From Mesaphorura yosii (Eukaryota > Arthropoda > Collembola > Poduromorpha > Tullbergiidae), in contig WIXG01000022.1 of the NCBI GenBank assembly GCA_009869945.1, forward strand, positions 124,001 through 188,000: 64,000 nt of DNA, given 5' to 3'. The position numbers and the translations under genes are program-made. The notes under the pieces are model-generated. The model was given only the letters and a program-made list of their open reading frames with translations. It did no database searches and had not been told where the DNA came from. Shown here piece by piece: positions 12,601 through 23,700 of the stretch (within the stretch, counting starts at the first letter, position 1; each line of letters begins with the position of its first letter).

Positions 12601-14645
12601 ATCGCCACACAATCGGCAGCAAGGGTGCCAAATATCAAATAATGGTAATGGTAAATGATAATGATGATGGGCAGAATAGTACAATTTAACAGTTTATAAA
12701 TTGACAATGACAATCCTCTTTTGTCCAATAATCTCAAAGTAGAGCTGCGTAAGGCAGGCAGGGTGAAAGTCGAGTCGACCCCACGCGCATAAAATTGTTA
12801 GTTTTATTGCCGCATACACTCTTGCTTATTGTTTTATCTTGTGTTCTTGTCAGTGTCGCCATTGTCATGTTACGAGGCTGCGCAAAGAGACGACGGAGGC
12901 AATGAAAATGAAAGACAAAGGCAGAGATTTCAGTACGGTCGTCAACATCAACCATCAACGTAAATGCGCGAGACATACGCTTGGTTGATAATAAAAGCAG
13001 AGGCAGAGATTACTATGCTTATAGCTTCTGCTTCTGTTTCTGTTTCGGTTGCTTGCTGGAGCGCTCTGGCCAATATGTGTTTATTGCTTTAGCACTTGTC
13101 TTGATTACAAAATTATATTCTTAATTGAGAATTATATCTTGATTCTTTTGCACACTGGCGTCAGTGTAATAAACACCCAGATCCATGATTACCAAGTTCC
13201 CCTCTTTCCCTTTCTCCGTTCCTGTACTGCGCCAGGAAAGCACAAGACATGTGCACGTGCGGCGGCATTGCACGACTGCAAACGAAATGTTCATAATTCC
13301 AAAACATCTAATCCCTCTTTCTAACTCAGCCGTCTTTCTAAACTAAAACAGATTTCTAATGTCGTATTAATGTGTAATGTTATTTAATGTTAGTACTGCT
13401 AGCTAAGAAGAAAGTGGAAATAAATGAGTTTTCTATTGCGGGAGAAGAGAAGGAGACTCAGGAATTAAATATTTACATTAGGAGGTGTGTAGTTACTTGG
13501 CATGGCACGGCAACCAAGCCGGGTTGTTCTGTTCTTTTCAGCGTCTCCCATGTTTACTGATCACGTAATTTCGCGCAGTGCAAAGTGTACAGCACACACA
13601 AACACGAACACGTGTGCATTGTGCGCGCTGAGCAAGAGAAGTGGTACCAGAAAAGAGAAATTAATGGAGAAAAGCAATATCTACTTTCTCTATTGTTCCT
13701 TAATGGGTTTTTCGCTTTTCCGAAAGAATTACATTCCCGTGCACCGCGTCTTTGTCGGAATGAGAAAAATGCTGGAAATGTAGTTTCTACTTTCTACTAC
13801 TACTTCTAATGAACTCCAGTTTGCTTCACAGTGGTCGAATGTCTCACAAGGGTTCAAAGGTCATGTCCAGAGGCACGACCAGTGCACGAACACCAAAATT
13901 TAGTCTGTTCGCTGAGTTTAAATTTTTGACAAGAAAGCCAACGCTGTCGGAGCGCCAGACTAATTCAGAAGCGTGCCCTGTTCCGTGCTCGTGGCTCGCA
14001 CTCGCTTCTTGCATCTTGCTTTCCTCTCTTGGAAATGGCCATAATAAATCCTGCCTTTCTCTCTTTAGAAATTTTCTCATACCGTGCCAGCAGTATTTTA
14101 CTTCTTGCACTCTATTCACTAAGATATTCTCTAAGTGCTTTTTTCTTTCCAAGTTTTCTTTTTTTACTTGGCTCGCCTCGTTCTCCGTCTCTGGCAGCGA
14201 GCGCTGCGTCGTTATTCTGCTTGATGTGGTGCAGGTTTCTATTTTTCCTCTTTCTCTCTAAAAATGATGCCACACGCGAAGAATAAATAATAGATACTCT
14301 TTTCAAACTATATTGCTCCATCACGGAACATTAAGCTTTCACATTGTTAGTCCATGCAGTGCGAGTACACGCGCATTATGTACTTTGGAAACTTTCTTTC
14401 CAGCCAATCGCTACTTTCGCTTTTGTTCTCGTGCATTTACTCGCTCGTTCGAAGCGTACATTCTTCGCGTTTATGTTAATGCATTTGAAGTGGCAACAAA
14501 ATAGAAAGTACGGCATTAGGCTTGGGTTGCTTTCTCGTGCTCGTGCCCGCGCTCTCATGCGTATTCACTCCGTGCCTAATAGTTATCGTCCGAGTACTTG
14601 TTCCAACATTGTAAGCATTTTAAACCACAGAATGCTATCTCCAAA
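6661..14645. other. Long non-coding stretch, no gene supported
   Basis: About 8 kb without a recognisable exon. The pyrimidine-rich stretches at 10905-11165 and 14075-14255 account for long stop-free + strand frames (160 and 150 codons), because all stop codons are purine-rich. The proteins they would encode are Phe/Ser/Leu-rich and domain-free. Near 6890-6915 there is a GAGCGGAGCAGAGCGAGAG patch that could be GAGA-type. Nothing else stands out. Confidence 0.5.
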
Positions 14646-14710
14646 GGCTAGCATAAGAGAATAATTCGTCGGTCATGCAGCCTGCACGGAATCGGCCTAG
14701 TCGGATTCCA

Positions 14711-14800
14711 CGACAATGTCCATTCTTGACAATGTCCATTCTTGACAATGTCCACGCGACAATGTCTATCGGGGATAATGTCTATTCGCGACATTGTCCA
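14711..14800 (+). repeat. Left terminal inverted repeat of the MULE relic
   Basis: Carries tandem GACAATGTC-type motifs at 14712-14720, about 14728-14736, 14743-14751 and 14758-14766, then GATAATGTC and the complementary CGACATTGTC. It mirrors the arm at 15318-15388. The tandem copies are typical of subterminal transposase-binding repeats; that role is inferred. Confidence 0.7.
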
Positions 14801-14842
14801 CCTTAAGATGAAGCTTATAGAATAAGTGCTGTTAATTAAAGA

Positions 14843-15190
14843 CTACTCAAAGTCCGACATGATAGTTGTGTGTTTCAAATTTTTTAACACTGCAAGCATT
14901 TTGTCATACGATGCCTTCGTCCTGTTATGCATTAAGATATAAAACAGGGGCAAAATATTGCGATGAAATTCCCAGTGAACGATAAAAAATTGGCTAAACA
15001 ATGCCGGTACCGCCTTGAATGTGCCGTCACAAAACCAATTGTCCGATCGCTGAAGGAAGTCCAAGGTCTGGATTGTCCTAAACATAATAATACGTCGAAT
15101 GTTGTTGCCAGAATCGTTAACGAAGTTTTCTCCATTATGTAGAGTCGTGAATTCCTCCGGTAGAACTAAATCGGAGCGTGATGTTGGCGA
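14843..15190 (-). pseudogene. MULE transposase fragment (DDE core, truncated)
   Basis: An open frame of 115 codons with no clear ATG at its upstream edge; the first internal Met codon is at 15085. The translation contains LVLPEEF, then FVNDSGNNIRRIIMF, then NWFCDGTFKAVPALFSQFFI, then LPLFYILMHNRTKASYDKML, and ends in TIMSDFE followed by a stop. This is the standard order of the MULE transposase domain: the DGTF motif holds the first catalytic Asp (about residue 55) and the SDFE motif the second (about residue 113). The frame stops right after the second Asp, so the third catalytic acidic residue and the whole C-terminus are missing. The N-terminal DNA-binding part is also absent (in-frame stop at 15191-15193). 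Only about 45 nt separate the stop from the left arm, which indicates an internal deletion. No transposition activity is expected. Confidence 0.8.
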
Positions 15191-15317
15191 TTAGAGGCTA
15201 CCTTGGTACTTGGCTAACTTTCTGCACATTCCGCTTCAGGAAACTTTTGAGTCTCCGCGTGGAACCCAAGCTTTCTTGTGTTAGTACTTTGTTCTGCGAT
15301 CCCCTTCAGACAGAGAT

Positions 15318-15388
15318 GGATAATGTCGCGAATAGACATTGTCACCAGTGGACATTATCTCCGATAGACATTGTCGCATACACATTGT
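15318..15388 (-). repeat. Right terminal inverted repeat of the MULE relic
   Basis: Complement of the left arm. It contains TAATGTCGCGAATA, GACATTGTC, GACATTATC and CCGATAGACATTGTCGC. A separate perfect 7-bp stem (TGTAGCC / GGCTACA) lies just outside at about 15405-15422. Confidence 0.7.
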
Positions 15389-15403
15389 TGTGTTACGCTA
15401 GCC

Positions 15404-17072
15404 TTGTAGCCACTGGGCTACAGCCCAAGCTGAGCACAAAACTATTTGATGCGTCTGTATATTTGTTGTAGAAATTCGAGACCTGTTAACGACATTGATT
15501 AACGAGAAATCAGCGTTAACATCAAATTGTACGAAATGACTTAATATAGAAATGGTGAGATTCGCTGTTGCGCTTCTGCAAACATTGCATTGATTTGCTT
15601 CGTGGGGTAGCAACCGGCAAGAATGGTGCAGAAGTTCACGCAGGGGCATGCACGCCGGAGCGCTGAAGTTATTGCGAAACGTCATCAATGCTGAACGCTG
15701 ACTTTACTGTTTTAACATTATCATTGCCGTAGTCATTGCCGTAACCGTAATATAGATTGCACTCTTCCCTGTGGTAAAGTGCAGTTGTATTCATTCTTTG
15801 CTTTGCAGGCAGGCGGCTGGGTGATTCCTGATTCTTAAAAATGGGGACGATCTTCACCAATTCATCCCAACAGGACAACATTCTTGAATGCAATCTCCTG
15901 CTGTATCGCCGTCTTGTGTCTTGTTCACCCTCTAAAAATAAAGCACACTGAAATGAATGAAGTGAACACGGCGAACCGCCGGCAATAATATTAGAATTGA
16001 TGAAAAGGGAGAGACATTACATTATCAACAGACTACATGCCACGGCACGGCAGTAAAGGAGCAGAAGAGTTGCTGTAATCATAAAATCCAGAATAAAAAG
16101 ACCTTCATGACCTGTCCCAAGATTTTATGAGATTACTTACTATGTACCTATTGACATTTCCACAAGTACAGAATAAACATTTATGGCACTGCAAGTTGCT
16201 TCATTTTCTAAGAAAAGAACTCACTTTCCGATTTTAATGCGACCACTACATCGCATCGGATGACGCCTGCACCCTTCGGCTTTTTAACTCTTGCTGCTTA
16301 CGGCCTTCGTCGATTCGGTCCCTGCCTGCAGAATGATTGACAAGGTTAAACTCGCAATAAGGACTAAAAGTAAGTTGGTCGGTCGTAATCGTAAATATAA
16401 AGCAGAGGGAATGGCTTAATGTTTTGTTATCGCTTTGGTCTAGGTCAGGATTCGGACAAAGTATTGCAACTCACACTTGCAGTTTGCTCGTATTTTTTAT
16501 GAGTTTCAAACAGTCAGTTAGTTTTATTACTCATAAAATACTCGTGCACACGCATACACAGAGTAGTTGCATATTTCAAAGACATGCGTACGGGCACTCA
16601 TACTTCGTCCTGGCATGGCTTTTTTATTAACTCAATTAGAACTGCTGTTCGGTGTGTGGGTCTCTACACTTAATAATAATCATAATCATAAAAAGTGTAT
16701 AAGCGAGAACTTACATATGTCCTCGTAAAATGTCAGTCGGTGGTCTGGTGGGTATTCTATTTTCGAGTTGATTTGGGAAGTTGGAAAGGGTTGAATGAAA
16801 GATTGAGTCCGAACCCAATAATTTCATTTTTTTTCGATGCACAAAATAGTCACAACAATTCTGCAGTATAGAAATCTTCACTCAAACTATTGAAGCCAAA
16901 GGTTTGATTTTTTGAGTCCAATGATTTTATTAGCATTGATTTCAACTGGATCGGACAACATTGAAGAGGTGGAGTTTTTCGACAGCCGAGTCGATTTACA
17001 GTTGCTAGAAGTATTTAACTCTGATGCTTGACAGGGATTTTGTTTGTCAGACTTTCACTAATTCCATGACAG
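15404..17072. other. Non-coding stretch, nothing recognised
   Basis: No gene supported. Two near-direct copies of CATTGCCGTA occur at about 15722-15742. The minus-strand frames at 15398-15893 show no domain. Confidence 0.5.
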
Positions 17073-17363
17073 AATCCCTTTGCCAAAATCCCTTCAAAAA
17101 CGTGCAAAAAATAAGTCTTCAGATTAACATGGTTTGTCACGGGCTCGACTAGGAGCCTTCAAAGCCGAGTACAATCTTCATTAGCCACTGGATCCATTGT
17201 TCAGGCTTATTCGATTTTTCCATACCTATTGTGCCCAATTAACCCGGCCTCGATCCGGGTAGCCGAGCTCAGTGGCACTTCCTTCTCCTTCCTTCCTCAT
17301 GCCTTGCCTTTTGAAGGGATTCTGTTGCAGTGATTTTGACGAAGGGATTTTGGCAAAGGGATT
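17073..17363. repeat. Fold-back (inverted) repeat, MITE-like
   Basis: A perfect 23-bp inverted repeat: 17073-17095 (AATCCCTTTGCC..., ending CCCTTC) pairs with 17341-17363. A further AAGGGATTCTG word at 17313-17323 on the inner right side and a GGGATTTTG at 17034-17042 outside the left arm suggest the unit AAGGGATT(T) was duplicated several times. Centrally, 17242-17260 holds a CCCGG...CCGGG hairpin. No coding sequence. It could be a small non-autonomous fold-back element or a local duplication and inversion. No target-site duplication identified. Confidence 0.55.
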
Positions 17364-20300
17364 TTGACGTGTCTCGTTCCAATAAATATCGGAAAAATGA
17401 GAGTATAAAATTGGCATTTAGCAATATCATGGCGTATTGAATTCAAAGCAACACTTTATCGCTTCATAATTGAATTATCCAGACCCCTGCCAATTGCTAA
17501 TGGGACATACGATGAGATGGTGGCTATCACCAGCCAGAAAGGAGGAGGAAACTGGAAATGAGGAGTCATCATCAGGCGCGCATTAGTATGATTGCCTTTA
17601 TGGTTAATTTTAATCAAAATTTTGAAATGTCATCATCTTCTGGTGGAGCTGTTTTCACTGCACTTTGCACTCCGCCGCCGCGATGTGCTGGCAAGAAAAT
17701 AATCTCACTTCAGAATTTAAGTGCAGCTTAAACTAAAATACGGCATGAATTATGGCAGCCCTGCATTACTCGTGCTAGAAGTCACCTTCGCAACAAACTT
17801 GTGTTACTCGCTCCCGGAGCCATTTTCCATTCTCATATTGCTCCGTTTCGATGTTCCACTCCGATTCGGTCCATATACTTCTTTTGTCAAGGCTTCTGTC
17901 TCCGTCGTCTCTACCAGTCGTGAGCAACTTGTTTCATTCCAATTTTAAGTGAACTCCTGCACTGCTGCTGCCAGCGCACATCTGAGAACATACAAAGAAA
18001 ATTACATTATTACAATATTATTACATTGTAGCACAAGTGTAACACACCAGCCAATGCCAGCACGGAGTTTGCGCATGGGACACACACTTAAATAGGAAAA
18101 CAAAACTCCTTTTTATTATTTGAGCAGAACAAAACTAATTTAATGTACCGCTCTTCAATGGGACAGCCGAGCGGAATCAAATTGCTTTTTCAAGACGATC
18201 TCTACAGCCAGGCAGCGGAGTGGGAACAAGAGACAAGTTTCTTGTTACGATAAGTAGATCCGCAGTTGGCCAACACTAATTGGCAATTAGAGTGAATAGA
18301 TTTCGACTTGCAAGCAACGACGAGCCTATCCAAGCCAATTCGGATTCTATAAGGTGCGGCCCATCCAAAATAAGTGCGCAATATTCAATTGAAGCATTAG
18401 AAGTTTGAAGAGAAAAAACAAACTCAAGACTCAAATGACCCAAACGGCAATACAAGAAAGATTATTTTCAGATTTAATTGTGCAGAAAAGCCGTTGCGAG
18501 CGGATCTTCCGCGTAATGACAGGAGACGGCCTAGCCCAATGTGCAGGAAGATCTGGATGTCTGTATTCAAATTTCTGAGAACTGTTTCCTCATTCTTGAG
18601 ATACATGAAACCAATGCGCCCCGCTAATTAAGCTGGAATTAGTTCATTTAGGAAGAATGCTTAACTAATGACCGTTCTTCTACTTCTGCTCGTGCAACGC
18701 TGAAAGCGCAGAAGGCAAGTGATTTCATTGGTCTGAATGCGACACTTTAACCGCATTGATTTATGGACACGAGAAATAAACTTATTTTAATCTCCGTATG
18801 GGAGTTTCAAATGTGAGCAAGGGCAGGAAGTATGACCAGCGTAGCCCTCATAAACTATCAAAACTCATAATTCAATATTGATTAATCTATTGCTTAATAT
18901 CGGAAGACGGCGGCGATGGCTGCGCTGTATGTCCGTTGCCCATGCCCATTGCCAAATGAATGGCTCTTTACTGCATTACGATTATTATGACGTCTCACCC
19001 CAAAAGTAAAAATAACACGAACAAAATAAAAATACAAGTATATTTTCACTGTGTTGTTTCTCCGATGGTGGCAATTTTTACCACCCGCAGATCATCAAAT
19101 GAGCATACACGAACTTTATCCACATCACTGCTTCGGCTGCCGGCAGGCGCGGTGCCCTGCTATTGAATTCTGAATTCACTGCTTGCAAAAATGGAAATCA
19201 CTATTTTCATAAATTGACATAAATCTAATATGGAATTATTTGATTTGACTTGGAACCAACAGGAGAGAAAACTTGGATGAACAGTCGCGCTTTATTTAAG
19301 CAGCATCGGAAATCGACTCACATTAAGTCGCGTCCCACTGTCTCCCAATAAATGAATGCAAATGCGAGTGCCATTCAGAATGATGATGCGACGACGAGGT
19401 CTCCGAAATTTATGAAATGCATGTTCATTATGATGAGAATAAATTTATGGATTTTGACCCAAAGCCAAGCCAAGAGGACGTCATGATGTCTGTGTTATGC
19501 GATGATGACGATCATGGGAGTGGAGGGTGATATGAGCTGTCTATCTACAAACTTTTCCCATTTTCTACATTTTGCATGAAAGAACTTTATGGCTGGACTC
19601 TGTTGATTATGATGGTGACATCCCAATTCAATTCATACACCAACAGTGCGCCGATGAGAGAGCGTAAACCGAAACTCTTTCCATGTCATATTTTATTGGT
19701 CTCACAGTCGTGTCAGCGAAACAATTACATTGTCAGGATTTCATTGTACATAAACAATGAGTTGACAGACCACGAGCATGAGTGCATTGCGCAGAGCAAG
19801 TAGGAAACCTCATATCAGAAAGGGTGTAACCCAACAAATTTTAATTATAAGTCGGAAGTACGCTGATTGCCGTTGGTTCTAGTAATAACCAGTTTCAAAT
19901 TTTGAACCATCCAATGCGGCGGACGGACGATGAGGACCGGCGTGTGACCGAGCTGCCTGTCACACAAATCCAAATCGGACTCATGAATAGAAATGACAAT
20001 GACAGCCTAAATTTATTCCAAATTCCAGATTAGGGCATTGTTTTGAAATGATTTCATGTGTAATGTGACTTACGCTCAAACAAAAGCGGCACAAGTGTAC
20101 GAGCACTGACAAGAGCAACCATCACAAAATTACGTTGCTTTCCTGTGCGCATGCAACTTCTCAAAATTCAGAACACATTAGAACAGGACAAATTATAGTT
20201 ATGAACACGAAATCGAAGTTGCCTCACGTTGAAAATAAAGGATTCTTTTATTTTCAGGTGCATTGGGCTCGAGCGGCGAATTCGAATAACTTTGACCAAA

Positions 20301-22880
20301 ATGACGACACAACGTGTCGTGTGCTTCACTGCAACTGCATCCGAACCTGCTCCTACTTCATTTCATACAACATCACGGAGCCCTGTTCTTTGGCACTCTC
20401 TCACCACATCAAAATGATCAGAGTAATCTGGCATTCGTGCATTGTATTTCTACGCTATTAAGCTCGAGTAAATCTTTTCTCACAAAGGCCCAGCTCACGA
20501 AACGACAGGATTTGAGTTGGTAATATTTTACTTCACGGATCATTGTGTTCCTTTTTCGGTGAAAATCATTTTCAAACTCTCTCATGCTTATGTGTTTGTG
20601 TTCTCATCATTGCGCCGCGCCGCACCACATCCAACTCGTCGTCAGTCCATGACATTACGGCATAACGATACAATGCGCCCTGCTTCACGATGTGCACACA
20701 CTCACGCTGAGGATGGAGAAAATTGCGATATAAATTCTCTTGGTTCACTTGCTCACTTAATAGAGTGTTGTACAATATCGCAACTACCAAACGGCAGGAA
20801 AGAGCAGTGGAATTTATAGCCAAACTCCACTGCATTTATTTCTCGGGCCTAGAACGACCAACATTCCTTTCCGCTTTTGCTCATGCTCGTGGAATTTGTT
20901 AATTGCTATGCGACCATCGAATTTCAGAGCTCGTAATGCTCGTACGCTGCTGATATTTATCATTTGGGTAATGAATAGACAACTGTCATTAATTTGTGTA
21001 AATTTGCAAATTCATGTGGCCAGAATCAATTGTAAATCTGTAGGTTTAAGAAAATCGAGCGCTATAACTACTTGTGCATTTCTAATCATCAGGTAGTTCG
21101 CCTCGAGCATTGCATTTTTCTGTGTATCTTGCCGTGGAGCGTTTTTCAAATTTAAAATATTAGAATTCACTGCCATAATTTTACAAGTATAAAACCTTGC
21201 ACAATGTGTAACTTTGTCTTACAGTTTAGCTATCTGAACCCCATAATTTTACCTCAATGTAATCACTACAGATAGTCCGACCAGACCCAAGCATAGACTT
21301 TGGTAGCAGCAGCGCAACAACCAAGAGCTACGGCCCAGCAATCGAGTGCATCGCGTTGCAGGCTTGCAACTGAAGCTTGGCTTTTGGGACCACCCTTTCC
21401 TTCGACTTTTAATTTATGTTTGACACAGTAGGGGTTTAACGAGTGATATCTTCATTTTTTCAAAGCCAAAAAGGGAACAGCCGCAGTACAGCACATCATA
21501 ATGGTACGGAAAATGAGAAAAATAATAATGATACATACTCGCCTGGCTGGCGGAAAGGGGAAATGAACAGTTACGTACGCCTTATGATTAGATACAACAG
21601 ATTTCGACTCAAGAAAACGCGTAATCCGACAAAATTCGATACGTCGACTCCTCTTGTATGTACATACGAACATTTTCTACTGAAGCAAACGTGGTTAGGT
21701 GTAATTTGAAACAGACATTGTGTTTTTCCAAATAACCAAGCAACAACTTGCATACACCTGCTGTTCAACCCAAAGCCTAGAATACTAATATCTTGAGTCG
21801 TTTCGGTAAAAGTAAAAAACACGGTATCGGAAAAAGGTGGGTCTCTTTTGTTGGAGCCGAGGCTGAGATTCAATAATAATGGGCAGGATCGATGCGGGAA
21901 ATAATCAAGCCGCTGCTTGAAACGAAAGAGAATGTTTATGTAATCGTTTTAATAGGCAGAAATTGATAGAAAAACCGAGTGGAAACTCTGGCTTGGCGAA
22001 CTCAGCTTAATTTCATTTCTTCATGCAAAAAAGAAGACATTCAGGCAACTCCACCCTTTCAGAATAGATTTCCATGTTCACTTAATTCCACTTCCACTTC
22101 TGTTCTGCTTCCACTCGCTGCGTCGCTCGCTCTTCCCTTTGTCATTGAATTACCGATTCTGTTCTTAATGGATTCCGCTATTCCCAAACGAGGACTTCTT
22201 TCCATTAAATGCCAGCTGTACAATGGAATTGACAATGAATACGTATTTGCATGTAATGTTGTAGTGGCATGAAGATGAACACAGAGAAACGGAACGGGCG
22301 TTCTCGTGTTGTGAGTGAATATCTTCCAGAAATTTGCTTGGATTTTAATAAGATACTTCCTTCAGTTTTTAAACCTGCTATTATATTTATCTTTTTATTT
22401 ACCGGGTTGGTGTCACGTTGCATTCGTGTAATAAACGTACAGGTGTTAGGTTCCGTTTTTCTATGTAATTTATAAATGTAACAGATAACGTAATGCAGGA
22501 TATTAGGTCCGGATCGAGTTACAAGTTTATATCATTCCATTCTTAGGTTCGGTTATGAATTTATTACGTTGGCTTGTTTTGCGCTTCACTCGGCATCCTG
22601 ACCGAAAATGCCTAAATGCCATCGCGTCATTTCCAGAATGTATGACATTTAGTTATCTTCGTGATCTTTTTGCTTTTTTTTGAAATATCAAATGATGACA
22701 TTTCGGGATCCACCTCACCAGCACCAATCAGGCTTCATATAACAGAAAAGAGTTTCAGGTTAGGATAGTTTATTGCTGGAATAGTGAATGACGTCTTTTG
22801 ATCATGGAAAAGGCGTTCATTCATGGGTGTTCGGTTAGTGTTCTTCGGTAATTTTAGTCTTTTAATTCATTTACATTTCA
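17364..22880. other. Non-coding stretch, nothing recognised
   Basis: No exon, RNA gene or transposon recognised in about 5.5 kb. A GGCGGCGATGGCTGCG patch near 18908-18926 contains an extended CAGCCAT (PHO/YY1-type) core on the minus strand. Otherwise ordinary AT-rich sequence with frames under about 110 codons. Confidence 0.5.
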
Positions 22881-23700
22881 TTTCTTGTGCGATGTCGCGC
22901 CACGCGCGTCGCTGATAGTTAAAGCAGGTCACCGAGTGCAGTCGGCAGCGTAATACTGAGCAAAGTTCAATTTCATGTACTTTTCCATTGCCAGTATTAC
23001 CCTGGTAGCAGCAGGTTCATCTTTCAGTCGTCCACTGCTCGTCGAAGCATATACTTGCAGTTCGAGTAAAGTAAATTAATTCAATTGTTCAAGTCATTTC
23101 GGTTCTTTCAATAAATCAATCAATTATTACATGACATTACATGTGAAAAGCAGTAGTGTTGACGGACTCAGTCATTTTCATCCGCAGTTGACCAGTTCGT
23201 CATTGCATTCAGCACGTTGGTCGTTTCATGTCATGGTGTGTCGCAAACAGTCGCATCAGTTGTCAATTCCAAGTGAGGCATTTTCAGTCGCATCGGCATC
23301 AGCTGCAGCAGCATCAGGATCAGTGTCCAGTGTCCAGCACCGATTTTCGTCAGCGTGTTATGTAATTTCGATACGCGGTTCACGTTACGGATTTTCAGTA
23401 CACATCAGCATACTTCCAGCACGGCAAGCTCGCCATCTCTCACTCTCGTCGGGGTCAAGAACACAGTCCATTTCTCTTTAAACACCAGAGCCTCTCTGCA
23501 GCATCATAGCTTGACACAAGCGCAGCCACATCCAATGAGGTTGACGCTTCCACGGGTTCCATGCATGGCAACTCAACCCGGTAATTCGGAGTGGCAGGAC
23601 TCGGGACGTCTTTCCAAAGTTTCTGACTCCGCACATATTTTACCGTTATTGCTTTCTTCGTCGCGTGTGCCGAAGAATTTGTGGTGATAGTTTGAAACAA
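22881..23700 (+). ncRNA. Possible transcript start / non-coding RNA region
   Basis: Seen: a CpG-rich patch at about 22890-22915 (GTCGCGCCACGCGCGTCGC), then repeated initiator-like TCAGTC words (for example about 23022-23030, 23168-23175 and 23285-23292), and CAG-rich sequence around 23295-23340. Two overlapping + strand frames (116 and 110 codons, Ser/Ala-rich) cover 23131-23687 with no recognisable domain. Known: flies have a bxd non-coding RNA starting roughly 20-odd kb upstream of Ubx in the same direction. Inference: this patch, about 20 kb upstream, is a candidate start for an analogous RNA. A Ser-rich coding exon is the alternative. Evidence is thin. Confidence 0.2.

Larger units (their letters stand above)
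14711..15389 (-). mobile_element. Decayed Mutator-like (MULE) DNA transposon
   Basis: A roughly 680-bp insertion bounded by inverted terminal repeats built from the word GACAATGTC. The left arm (14711-14800) has several copies of GACAATGTCC(A/T), including a tandem 15-bp unit at about 14726-14755. The right arm (about 15318-15388) read on the minus strand repeats the same order, GCGACAATGTCTATCGG then GATAATGTC then TATTCGCGACATT, with one 16-bp insertion relative to the left arm. An imperfect inverted match further out (14646-14656 with 15393-15403) may mark the true ends. Between the arms lies a transposase fragment on the minus strand. The ends and target-site duplication could not be fixed by eye. 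Internally deleted and presumably immobile. Confidence 0.75.

Noticed and set aside
13809..14261. 150-codon + strand open frame
   Set aside because: Same pyrimidine-bias effect at 14075-14255, with three overlapping frames open on both strands and no recognisable domain.
17226..17285. tRNA-like patch (CCCGG...CCGGG stem with 7-nt loop, minus strand)
   Set aside because: Only a T-arm-like hairpin is present. No acceptor stem, D-arm or anticodon arm could be built, so it is left as part of the fold-back repeat.
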